Positions 7,129-13,671 of a stretch of 24,140 nt of DNA are shown here, one piece after another. Numbering within the stretch: position 1 is the stretch's first letter; every line of letters begins with the position of its first letter. The translations under genes were made by a program, and so were the position numbers. The notes beneath the pieces were generated by a model that saw only the letters and a program-made list of their open reading frames with translations, did not search any database and had not been told where the DNA came from. The DNA comes from JBQTIM01 sp052388135 (GTDB lineage: Bacteria; Elusimicrobiota; Elusimicrobia; FEN-1173), in assembly GCA_052388135.1 (NCBI GenBank), contig JBQTIM010000118.1, positions 1 through 24,140 on the forward strand, written 5' to 3'.

Positions 7129-8053
7129 GGGCGTCGTCGGGCAGGACCAAGCCTGCCGCGTGCTGGTTTCCGGCCTGGAGTCCGGGCGGGCGCCCCACGC
7201 CTATCTCTTCGTCGGGCCCGAGGGCGTCGGCAAAAGGACCGCGGCTCTGCGCTGGGCCATGGCCCTCAACTGCGGCGCGGCCCGCGGCGCCGAGGCCTGC
7301 GGGCAATGCGTCTCCTGCCGCAAGATCGCCGAGGGGACCCATCCGGACGTCATCAGCGTCGGCTTCGAGTTTCAGGCCCGCCTGCTGGATGAGCCGGCGG
7401 ACAAGCAGAAGACCATCAAGATCGACACGCTGCGGGAAATGGAACGCGCCCTGCGGCTTAAACCGCAGGAGGGGCGGGCCAAAGTGGCCCTGCTGGACCC
7501 GGCGGACCGCCTGGGAGAGGACGCGGCCCACGCGCTCCTGAAAATTTTGGAGGAGCCGCCGCCCGGCACGCATTTGGTCCTGCTGGCGCAGGATCCGGGC
7601 CAGGTGCTGGGCACCCTGCGGTCGCGCTGCCAGTGGGTGCGGTTCCGGCCCCTGCCCGCGGAGCTGTTGGCGGACCGCCTGTCGGCCGAGCGCCCCGGCG
7701 AGCCTGATGAGAAAATCCGGGCGGCTGCGCTGGCCGCCGAAGGTTCCATGGGCCGCGCCCTGGAGCTCCTGGAAGGCGAGGAGGCTTTGCCTTTCGATTG
7801 GGAGTCGTCCCCGCTGAGCGAGCTATTGGCCTGGACCGAGCAGTTCCGCGGCCGCCAGGGCAGGGAAGCGGCCGAAGACTTCCTGCGGCGCCTTTTGGCC
7901 CGCTTTCAAGGCGACTTGCCCCGGGGAGGCGCTCCGGCGAAACCCCGGCGCGTCCTGGAAGCGCTGGAAAAGATCAAGCGCAACGTTTCTCCCCAGCTCG
8001 CGCTGGAGGTCCTTCTTCTTAAACTGCGATGGGAAATGAAAGCGAAAGCCTGA
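7118..8053 (+). CDS. holB: DNA polymerase III delta' subunit, clamp loader
   Basis: A 311-residue AAA+ clamp-loader subunit that with gamma/tau and delta loads the beta sliding clamp at replication forks. It shows the start FKGVVGQDQA, a Walker-A-like GPEGVGKRT (33-41), and a four-cysteine zinc module C52, C61, C64 and C67 typical of delta' and DnaX. The sensor region is LLKILEEPPPGTHLVLLA followed by LRSRCQ around residues 167-172. The gene overlaps tmk by 11 nt, so translation is likely coupled. A DnaX (gamma/tau) identity is less likely given the length and the tmk neighbour. Confidence 0.9.
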   Translation: MSFKGVVGQDQACRVLVSGLESGRAPHAYLFVGPEGVGKRTAALRWAMALNCGAARGAEACGQCVSCRKIAEGTHPDVISVGFEFQARLLDEPADKQKTIKIDTLREMERALRLKPQEGRAKVALLDPADRLGEDAAHALLKILEEPPPGTHLVLLAQDPGQVLGTLRSRCQWVRFRPLPAELLADRLSAERPGEPDEKIRAAALAAEGSMGRALELLEGEEALPFDWESSPLSELLAWTEQFRGRQGREAAEDFLRRLLARFQGDLPRGGAPAKPRRVLEALEKIKRNVSPQLALEVLLLKLRWEMKAKA

Positions 8054-8062
8054 GCGCAAGGC

Positions 8063-8077
8063 CGGCCCGCCGGGCCG
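8063..8077 (+). other. GC-rich hairpin in the holB-metG gap
   Basis: CGGCCC (8063-8068) pairs perfectly with GGGCCG (8072-8077) around a GCC loop, within the 43-nt gap between the holB stop and the metG start. There is no following T-run, so it is not a classical terminator. It could be an RNA-processing or stability structure, or simply chance in GC-rich DNA. Confidence 0.35.
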
Positions 8078-8096
8078 CCCGCGCGGAATCGGACGA

Positions 8097-9710
8097 ATGA
8101 AAAAAACCTACTACGTCACCACGCCGCTGTATTACGTCAACGACGTGCCGCACATCGGCCACGCCTACACCACCGTCGCGGCCGACGTGCTGGCCCGCTG
8201 GAAGCGCCTGCGGGGAGAGGACGTTTTCTTCCTCACCGGCACCGACGAGCACGGGGCCAAGATCGCCCAGGCGGCCCAGGCCGCGGGCGTGGAGCCCCAG
8301 GCCTGGACGGACCGCGTGGCGGCCGAGTTCCGGCGCCTGTGGGAGCGCCTGAACGTCTCCCACGACGATTTCATCCGCACCACCGAACCGCGCCACACCC
8401 GGACGGTGCAGGCCGTGTTCGACCGCCTCCTCCGCCAGGGCGATATCTACAAGGGCTTTTACGAGGATTGGTACTGCACGCCCTGCGAAACGTTTTGGTC
8501 GGAGTCGGAGCTGACGGAGGGGAAATGCCCCACCTGCGGGCGCGCCGTCGAGAAGCTGAAGGAAGAAAGCTATTTCTTCAAGCTGTCGAAATACCAGGCC
8601 CCCCTCTTGGATTATTTCGAAAAGAACCCCGGCTTCCTCCTGCCGCCTTCCCGCGCCTCGGAGATAAAAAATTTCGCCAAAAGCGGCCTCACGGACTTAT
8701 CCGTTTCACGCACCAAGGTGAAGTGGGGAGTGCCCGTGTCCGGCGATCCTCAGCATACAGTGTATGTATGGTTTGACGCGCTGCTCAACTATGTGACGGC
8801 GATTGGTTACGAAGGGGTTAGGGGTCAGGGGCTAGGGGTTAGGGAAAACCCAAACAAGGTTGTTGATGTTGAACCAACCACTACCCCCCAACCCCTAGCC
8901 CCTGTCTTTGAAGAAATATGGCCCGCCGATGTGCACCTGGTGGGCAAGGAGATTTTCCGCTTCCACACGGTCATATGGCCGGCCATGCTCATGGCCTTGG
9001 GCCTTCCCCTCCCGCGCCGCGTTTTCGCCCACGGCTGGTGGACGGTGGAGGGCGAGAAAATGTCCAAGTCCAGGGGCAACGTGGTGGACCCGCACCAAGT
9101 GGCGGAGGAATTCGGCGTGGACGCCCTGCGTTATTTCCTCCTCCGCGAGGTGCCCTTCGGCGGCGACGGCGATTTTTCCCGCAAGTCATTGCTGGGCCGC
9201 TACAACTCGGAGCTGGCCAACGCCCTGGGAAATCTCCTCAACCGCACGCTCAACCTTTTGGAAAAAAACCACGCCGGGCTCATTCCCGCCCTGCCGCCGG
9301 ACCCCGCCCTCAAGTTCGACCCCGCGGCCCTGGCCGCCTCCCTGGATCGAGACATGGAGTCCCTGGCATTCCACGCCGCCCTCCAGTCCGTCCTCGGTCT
9401 GGTGGACGCCTGCAACAAATACATGGACTCCGAAGCGCCCTGGAAAACGATCAAAACCGATCCCGACAAAGCCGCCCGCGCCCTGCGCACCGTGGCCGGC
9501 GCGCTCAAATTCGCCGCCGCGGCGCTGCATCCCGTCATGCCCTCCATCACGGAAGAGATGTGGCGCCAGCTCGGCGAGCCCGAGCCCATCGCCCGGGGCG
9601 GGGCCCGGATCCTGCGGGACGGCGCCGTAACCTTCGCCGACGGCCAGGCCGTTCAAAAGGGCGCGCCGCTGTTTCCCCGCAAGGACGCGGAAACGAAAAG
9701 CCCGGCATGA
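8097..9710 (+). CDS. metG: Methionyl-tRNA synthetase carrying an in-frame repeat insertion
   Basis: A 537-residue class I aminoacyl-tRNA synthetase that charges tRNA-Met in the cytoplasm. It has HIGH at residues 19-22, a four-cysteine zinc knuckle (C127, C130, C144, C147), KMSKS at 321-325, and a C-terminal helical anticodon-binding domain. The CVWFDALLNY-type motif is followed by AIGY and then an extra stretch of about 30 residues (239-270) before the conserved EEIWPADVHLVGKEIFRFHT. In homologues only a short loop separates these two motifs. The extra stretch is encoded by a heptanucleotide palindrome (8812-8903) and keeps the frame open. All catalytic motifs are intact on both sides, so the enzyme is probably active. 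It is the presumed sole MetRS, but other copies outside the window cannot be seen. The C-terminal tRNA-binding (EMAP-like) extension seen in some MetRS is absent. Confidence 0.95.
   Translation: MKKTYYVTTPLYYVNDVPHIGHAYTTVAADVLARWKRLRGEDVFFLTGTDEHGAKIAQAAQAAGVEPQAWTDRVAAEFRRLWERLNVSHDDFIRTTEPRHTRTVQAVFDRLLRQGDIYKGFYEDWYCTPCETFWSESELTEGKCPTCGRAVEKLKEESYFFKLSKYQAPLLDYFEKNPGFLLPPSRASEIKNFAKSGLTDLSVSRTKVKWGVPVSGDPQHTVYVWFDALLNYVTAIGYEGVRGQGLGVRENPNKVVDVEPTTTPQPLAPVFEEIWPADVHLVGKEIFRFHTVIWPAMLMALGLPLPRRVFAHGWWTVEGEKMSKSRGNVVDPHQVAEEFGVDALRYFLLREVPFGGDGDFSRKSLLGRYNSELANALGNLLNRTLNLLEKNHAGLIPALPPDPALKFDPAALAASLDRDMESLAFHAALQSVLGLVDACNKYMDSEAPWKTIKTDPDKAARALRTVAGALKFAAAALHPVMPSITEEMWRQLGEPEPIARGGARILRDGAVTFADGQAVQKGAPLFPRKDAETKSPA
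8812..8903 (+). repeat. Heptanucleotide palindromic element, AGGGGTT family, inserted in metG
   Basis: Arm 1 (8812-8844) reads AAGGGGT, TAGGGGT, CAGGGGC, TAGGGGT, TAGGG. Arm 2 (8880-8903) contains ACTACCC, CCCAACCCCT and AGCCCCT. The insert lies wholly inside metG and is translated as a 7-residue-periodic peptide (GVRGQGL-GVRE ... TPQPLAP). The single arm-1 unit in frame (8826) has CAG instead of TAG. The in-frame position of arm 2 (8889-8891) has CAA where the repeat would give TAA. Both arms are read in the same phase as those of copies 1 and 2. Confidence 0.9.
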
Positions 9711-9795
9711 GGGAGCGGCGGCGAATTTTCGCGGGAGGCATCGCGGGCCCGGCGGCGCCGACTTCGTTTTCCTTCCGGTTTTTTCCCGGCCGCCC

Positions 9796-10629
9796 GTGCT
9801 GATCGACACCCACGCCCACCTGGCCGACGAACAATTCAACCCGGACCGGGAGGACGTCCTCCGCCGCGCCTGGGAGGCCGGCGTGGCCGCCCATGTGGAA
9901 ATCGGCGAGCACGAAAGCCAATGGGCGCCGGCCCGCGCGCTTTCGGAATCGCATCCGGGACGCGTTTGGTGGACGGCCGGCTTCCACCCCTACTACGCCG
10001 CCGAGGCCGACGCGGACCTCCCGCGCCGCCTGAGGGCGGCGCTCGATCACGAGCGCTGCGTGGCCGTGGGCGAAATCGGCCTCGATTATCACCGGCCCGA
10101 AGTTCCCCGGGACAAACAAAAGGAAGTTCTCGCCGCGCTTCTGAAAACCGCCGCGGCGGCCGGCAAGCCTGTGGTCCTCCACTGCCGGGAGGCCGGCAAA
10201 GGATCCGCCGACGCTGAAAACGACATGCTCCGGATTCTCAGGGACATTTTTCCTCCGGCGCCCTCCGCCGCTCCCGGCGTCCTTCACTGCTTTCAAGGCT
10301 CCGCCGGGTTCGCCGCCGCCTGCCGGGACTTGGGTTTCCTGTTCGGCGTGGACGGTCCCGTCACCTATCCCAACGCCGCCGGCCTCCGCGCCGTTTTGGC
10401 CGGCCTTCCCCTGGAGAGCCTCGTCCTGGAAACCGACAGTCCATATTTGCCGCCCCAGGACCGCCGCGGGAAGCGCAACGAACCCTCCTATCTCCCGGCC
10501 GTGGCCTCGGAATTGGCCCGGCTCAAAAACGCCGCGCCGGAGGAGGTGGAATCGCAAACCACCGCCAACGCGGAGAGGCTGTTTCGAACGTCCTTCAAAC
10601 TCGTTGACAAAGGGGCCGGCGCGGTCTAA
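9796..10629 (+). CDS. tatD: TatD family metal-dependent hydrolase/nuclease
   Basis: A 277-residue TIM-barrel amidohydrolase-superfamily protein; TatD-family members act as metal-dependent DNases. Expected metal ligands are visible: H6 and H8 in DTHAHL, E93 in GEIGLDYH, H129 in LHCRE, H164 in LHCFQG and D214 in ETDSPYL. Length is normal. The GTG start at 9796 gives the N-terminus MLIDTHAHL exactly as the family requires. The gene follows metG after 85 nt, and metG-tatD (or metG-ycfH) adjacency is a familiar bacterial arrangement. Substrate (DNA repair, quality control or other) cannot be read from the sequence. Confidence 0.92.
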   Translation: MLIDTHAHLADEQFNPDREDVLRRAWEAGVAAHVEIGEHESQWAPARALSESHPGRVWWTAGFHPYYAAEADADLPRRLRAALDHERCVAVGEIGLDYHRPEVPRDKQKEVLAALLKTAAAAGKPVVLHCREAGKGSADAENDMLRILRDIFPPAPSAAPGVLHCFQGSAGFAAACRDLGFLFGVDGPVTYPNAAGLRAVLAGLPLESLVLETDSPYLPPQDRRGKRNEPSYLPAVASELARLKNAAPEEVESQTTANAERLFRTSFKLVDKGAGAV

Positions 10630-10632
10630 CCT
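10604..10632 (+). promoter_or_regulatory. Candidate sigma70 promoter for the FecR-domain operon
   Basis: A consensus -35 TTGACA (10604-10609) is followed after 17 nt by TAACCT (10627-10632), a weak -10. It lies at the very end of tatD, about 50 nt before the preferred ATG of the FecR-domain gene. The -35 match is exact and the spacing ideal, but the -10 shares only T, A and T with the consensus. Confidence 0.4.
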
Positions 10633-10680
10633 TATCACGCACCGAACTGTCGCGTGCGCGTTTTTCGGGGGAAAGACCTC

Positions 10681-12384
10681 ATGCTCAAGCCGCGCCTTGT
10701 GGGAACCAGCCGCCCCGCGCCCCGCCTCCGCGCGCCCGCCGCCGTCACGGCGGCCTTTTTTTTAGCCGCGTCCCTCGCCTCGGCCGAACCCCTCAAAATC
10801 AAATCCCTCCGGGGATCCGTGGAAATCCAGAGCGCCTCGGGGTCTTCTCCGCAGTGGCGCCCGGCCCGGGCCGGCGCGACCCTGCAGGCCGGGGACGCCG
10901 TCGGAACGGGCGACGCCGGCCGCGCCGAGCTCGTCATGTCCGACGGCACGAAAATATTCCTGCGGCCCAAGAGCCGCCTGCGCGTGACGGAAACGGCGCC
11001 CCACCGCGTCTTCGGCATGGATTTCGGCCGCGTGAAGGCCTTCGTCAAGAGGGCCAAGCTCCGGCGGTTCGAGGTGAAGACGCCCCTGGCGGCGGCCTCC
11101 GTGCGCGGCACGGTCTTTGAAATCGGCTACGATCCCGGCACCGACAGCGGCTTCCTCGACGTGACGAAAGGCTCCGTGGCCCTCCAGCAGGACGGGCAGG
11201 AGGTCCTGGTGCCCGGCGGAAGCCGCGTGGACTTCCTCTCGGGCCGACCCTTGGGGGAGCCCGCGCCCCGCGACGCCGGCGCCGGAGCCGGCGATGCCGA
11301 CGCGCGGGCCGAGGTTCGCCGCGAAGTGGGCCTGGGCATGAGCAAGGAGCAAGTCATGGCCGCCGCCGCCGAGGAGATGCGCCTGGCCGAATACCAGGAA
11401 GGCAAGACCTTGGTGGACGTCCACGGCCGCCGGGTGCGCCTGGAGGAGTACATCATCCGCCGCCCGCGGGAGGTGGCCGAGGCGGACCGCGACAAGGCCT
11501 TCAAGCTGGTGGTGCTGAACGAGCGCGACGACCGCTTCGACTATTTCTATTATCGCGGGCTCTTCAACGCCGCCTTGCCTGAGGACCTTTCCATCGCCTT
11601 GCGCGACATCAACGGCCGCCTGGGCCCGGAGGCGCCGGACTATTTCCTCCGGGAATACGAGATGGGCCAGTCCAACACGCGGGATTTCATCAAGGACAAC
11701 GCCTCCGGCGGCCACCTGGTGAAGATCACTTACGACGGAACGAACTACGTCCTGGCCGACCCCGCCGACCCCTCCAACACCGAAACCATTCCCGTGGACG
11801 AGCAAAGCCTGGTGGACGGCGTCACGTACCACAAAATTTACGATCCCATCAACGACCGCTTTCAAACCGTCACGGACGCGCAGTTCCAGGCGGGCGACTT
11901 TCGGCCGGCCGTGTACGATCCTTCCGACGACGGCTTCCGCCTCTTCTCCAGCGCCGACACGTATTGGCGCACTCGCTACAACGATTACTCCCACGTCATC
12001 AACGGCGCGCTCAAGCAGTCCTACGCCCGCAAACCCTCCGTGCCCAACGTCCTGGCCGTGGACCGCGACGCGGACTTCACCTACGCCGGCGGCTACGTCC
12101 TTCCCGTGGTGGAGACGCCGTCGGGATCGGACCTCCTGCACAACCGCGTCACCCTCTATTACGGCGACGGCACCACGGAAGCCTACGACACCTACATCAT
12201 CTCCGACGAAGGAGCCATCGCCCCCGCGTCCGCTTTCCAGAACGTCGTTTCCGGCGCCGCCTACAAGGCCGAGCTCTTGAAATGGAACTATCAACAGGTC
12301 GCGTCCGCCACGGAGTTCCAGGGGCGGAAAATTGATCTGGTTGTGGAGCCGAAGATCCTGATCAAGTCGGGCTTGATCAAATGA
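10681..12384 (+). CDS. Secreted FecR-domain protein
   Basis: A 567-residue exported protein. The signal peptide has a basic n-region (about 1-17), hydrophobic AAVTAAFFLAASLASA, and probable cleavage after A35. A FecR-like beta domain spans about 36-180 (GDAVGTGDAGRAELVMSDGT, then KTPLAAASVRGTVFEI). A predicted helical linker follows, then a C-terminal domain with no family I recognise, holding several D/Y-rich motifs (YDGTNYVLAD, YYGDGTTEAYDTY). The start at ATG 10681 is preferred because GGGGGA lies 9 nt upstream; GTG 10654 in the same frame would break the signal peptide layout. There is no cytoplasmic anti-sigma region or membrane anchor, so it is not a classical FecR sigma regulator. The domain here probably acts as a surface or periplasmic structural fold. 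It is followed by a beta-barrel and a giant surface protein in one apparent operon. Confidence 0.75.
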   Translation: MLKPRLVGTSRPAPRLRAPAAVTAAFFLAASLASAEPLKIKSLRGSVEIQSASGSSPQWRPARAGATLQAGDAVGTGDAGRAELVMSDGTKIFLRPKSRLRVTETAPHRVFGMDFGRVKAFVKRAKLRRFEVKTPLAAASVRGTVFEIGYDPGTDSGFLDVTKGSVALQQDGQEVLVPGGSRVDFLSGRPLGEPAPRDAGAGAGDADARAEVRREVGLGMSKEQVMAAAAEEMRLAEYQEGKTLVDVHGRRVRLEEYIIRRPREVAEADRDKAFKLVVLNERDDRFDYFYYRGLFNAALPEDLSIALRDINGRLGPEAPDYFLREYEMGQSNTRDFIKDNASGGHLVKITYDGTNYVLADPADPSNTETIPVDEQSLVDGVTYHKIYDPINDRFQTVTDAQFQAGDFRPAVYDPSDDGFRLFSSADTYWRTRYNDYSHVINGALKQSYARKPSVPNVLAVDRDADFTYAGGYVLPVVETPSGSDLLHNRVTLYYGDGTTEAYDTYIISDEGAIAPASAFQNVVSGAAYKAELLKWNYQQVASATEFQGRKIDLVVEPKILIKSGLIK

Positions 12385-12520
12385 TGAAGGATGAATGATG
12401 AAGTATGAAGGATGAAGTATGAAGGATGAAGGATGAAAACGAGCACAACAGATAAAAGGCGAGAGACGACAAGAAAACCGGGGCCTGTTTCGGCCTTGGT
12501 TCTCTTGTCCCTCATCCTTC
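12382..12520 (+). repeat. Heptanucleotide GATGAAG array with ATG every 7 nt, plus short inverted arm
   Basis: Between the FecR-gene stop and the next gene lies an exact 7-nt-period array. ATG occurs at 12384, 12391, 12398, 12405, 12412, 12419, 12426 and 12433, each followed by A to give ATGA. Only the last ATG opens the downstream gene. The preceding unit supplies GAAGG (12421-12425), a Shine-Dalgarno-like sequence 7 nt before it. A short reverse-complement arm (TCATCCTTC, about 12512-12520) lies inside the signal peptide coding sequence, making this a third-family relative of the palindromes at 136-272 and 19849-20002. Confidence 0.8.
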
Positions 12521-13671
12521 GCGGCCCCTCCTTCGCCGCCGAGGTGATCCCCGTTTACGATATCCGGTTCTTCAGCGGCCAGCATTTCCACGACGGATCG
12601 GCGAGTTCCTTGTCGGGCAATTTCACGGTGCAGGCGTCGCCGGCCGTCCGGTTCAACGACCGCTGGTCCCTGGTGCCCACCTACACGGGCGGCTACCAAG
12701 GAACCCGCGACGTGCAGGAACTGGCCGGCGGCGGGACCCTTTTCCAGGATTCCACGTCCCACGGCTTGCTGGTCAAGCCCGTTTACCGCGCCGGCGGCTG
12801 GAAGTTCAAGGCGTCGGCGGGGGCCCGCTACGAGTTCCTGCGGGAAACCGAGGACGAAGATTGGGGGGACGGTCTCTTCGATCACCGGAAATATTCCGGG
12901 GGCCTCGAAATCGAATACGGCGAGGCGGCGGGCGGCCGCGCAGGCTACGATTACTACATTCTGGACTTCCCCAACTACCAGTCCCTGGAATCCGCCCAGG
13001 ACCCCACGCTGTCCCGGGAGCTCACCGGCAAGGACGTTCTCAACAGCCGGAACCACCTGGCCTCCGCCGGTTTCTGGGCGCCTCTGCCCGGCGGTCTCCG
13101 GGCCGACGCGGCCTTTTATTTCAACGGCCGGCGGTTCGACGACCAGCCCGTGGTGGCGGCCTCCGGCAGTCCCACCGCCCAGGACCGCGCGGACCAAGTG
13201 CTGGCGGCGTCCCTCGCCTTTTCCCGGCCGTGGACCTGGGGCGAAAGCGTGCGCTGCGCCGCGGAACTGGGCGTCTCTTACAACGCCACCGACTCCAACC
13301 AAAACCACTACGACGCCCGCAAGACTGTTTTCCTCGGGGACTATTACGATTACAGCCAAGCCGCCGTGAGCCCGCGTCTTTCGGCCGCCCTGGGCGGCCG
13401 GCCCTGGCTGGTGAGCTTGAGCGGCTCCCACAGCCGCCGGGATTACGCCGAGCGGCCCGTGCAGGACGCCGACGGAAATTATCTCTCGGAGAAGATCCGC
13501 GTGGCGGAAACGACGGTGGGCCTGGGCGTGGCTTACCCCATCGGCAAGAACTTCAAAGCCCGCGCCGCCGGCACCCTGGGCTGGAGCGATTCCAACATGA
13601 AGTACGAAAAAGTTTTCTCCTACAACTATAAAATCGCCAACTACCTGATCGGGTTCTCCTATGAATATTAA
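12433..13671 (+). CDS. Outer-membrane beta-barrel protein
   Basis: A 412-residue exported protein. The signal peptide has a basic n-region (KRRETTRK), hydrophobic core VSALVLLSLIL, and likely cleavage after FAA36. The mature part is an alternation of short amphipathic strands and Gly/Asp/Asn turns with no internal hydrophobic helix, ending in IGFSYEY; a terminal aromatic residue is typical of outer-membrane barrels recognised by BamA. The start codon is the last ATG of a heptanucleotide array that also provides the ribosome binding site. It lies 48 nt after the FecR-domain gene and overlaps the giant gene by 11 nt, so these three are probably co-translated. A porin or an anchor/transport channel for the surface protein are both possible. 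No specific family was recognised. Confidence 0.7.
   Translation: MKTSTTDKRRETTRKPGPVSALVLLSLILRGPSFAAEVIPVYDIRFFSGQHFHDGSASSLSGNFTVQASPAVRFNDRWSLVPTYTGGYQGTRDVQELAGGGTLFQDSTSHGLLVKPVYRAGGWKFKASAGARYEFLRETEDEDWGDGLFDHRKYSGGLEIEYGEAAGGRAGYDYYILDFPNYQSLESAQDPTLSRELTGKDVLNSRNHLASAGFWAPLPGGLRADAAFYFNGRRFDDQPVVAASGSPTAQDRADQVLAASLAFSRPWTWGESVRCAAELGVSYNATDSNQNHYDARKTVFLGDYYDYSQAAVSPRLSAALGGRPWLVSLSGSHSRRDYAERPVQDADGNYLSEKIRVAETTVGLGVAYPIGKNFKARAAGTLGWSDSNMKYEKVFSYNYKIANYLIGFSYEY

Noticed and set aside
9707..9802. 31-codon ORF whose ATGA overlaps the metG stop and whose end overlaps the tatD GTG
   Set aside because: The junctions would allow translational coupling, but the peptide is Arg/Pro/Phe-rich without any motif, and the length can arise by chance.
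12384..12437. Heptad array considered as a CRISPR-like or microsatellite artefact
   Set aside because: Units are 7 nt with no spacers, so not CRISPR; a plain microsatellite does not explain the inverse arm and the link to signal peptides, so it is kept as a palindromic repeat.
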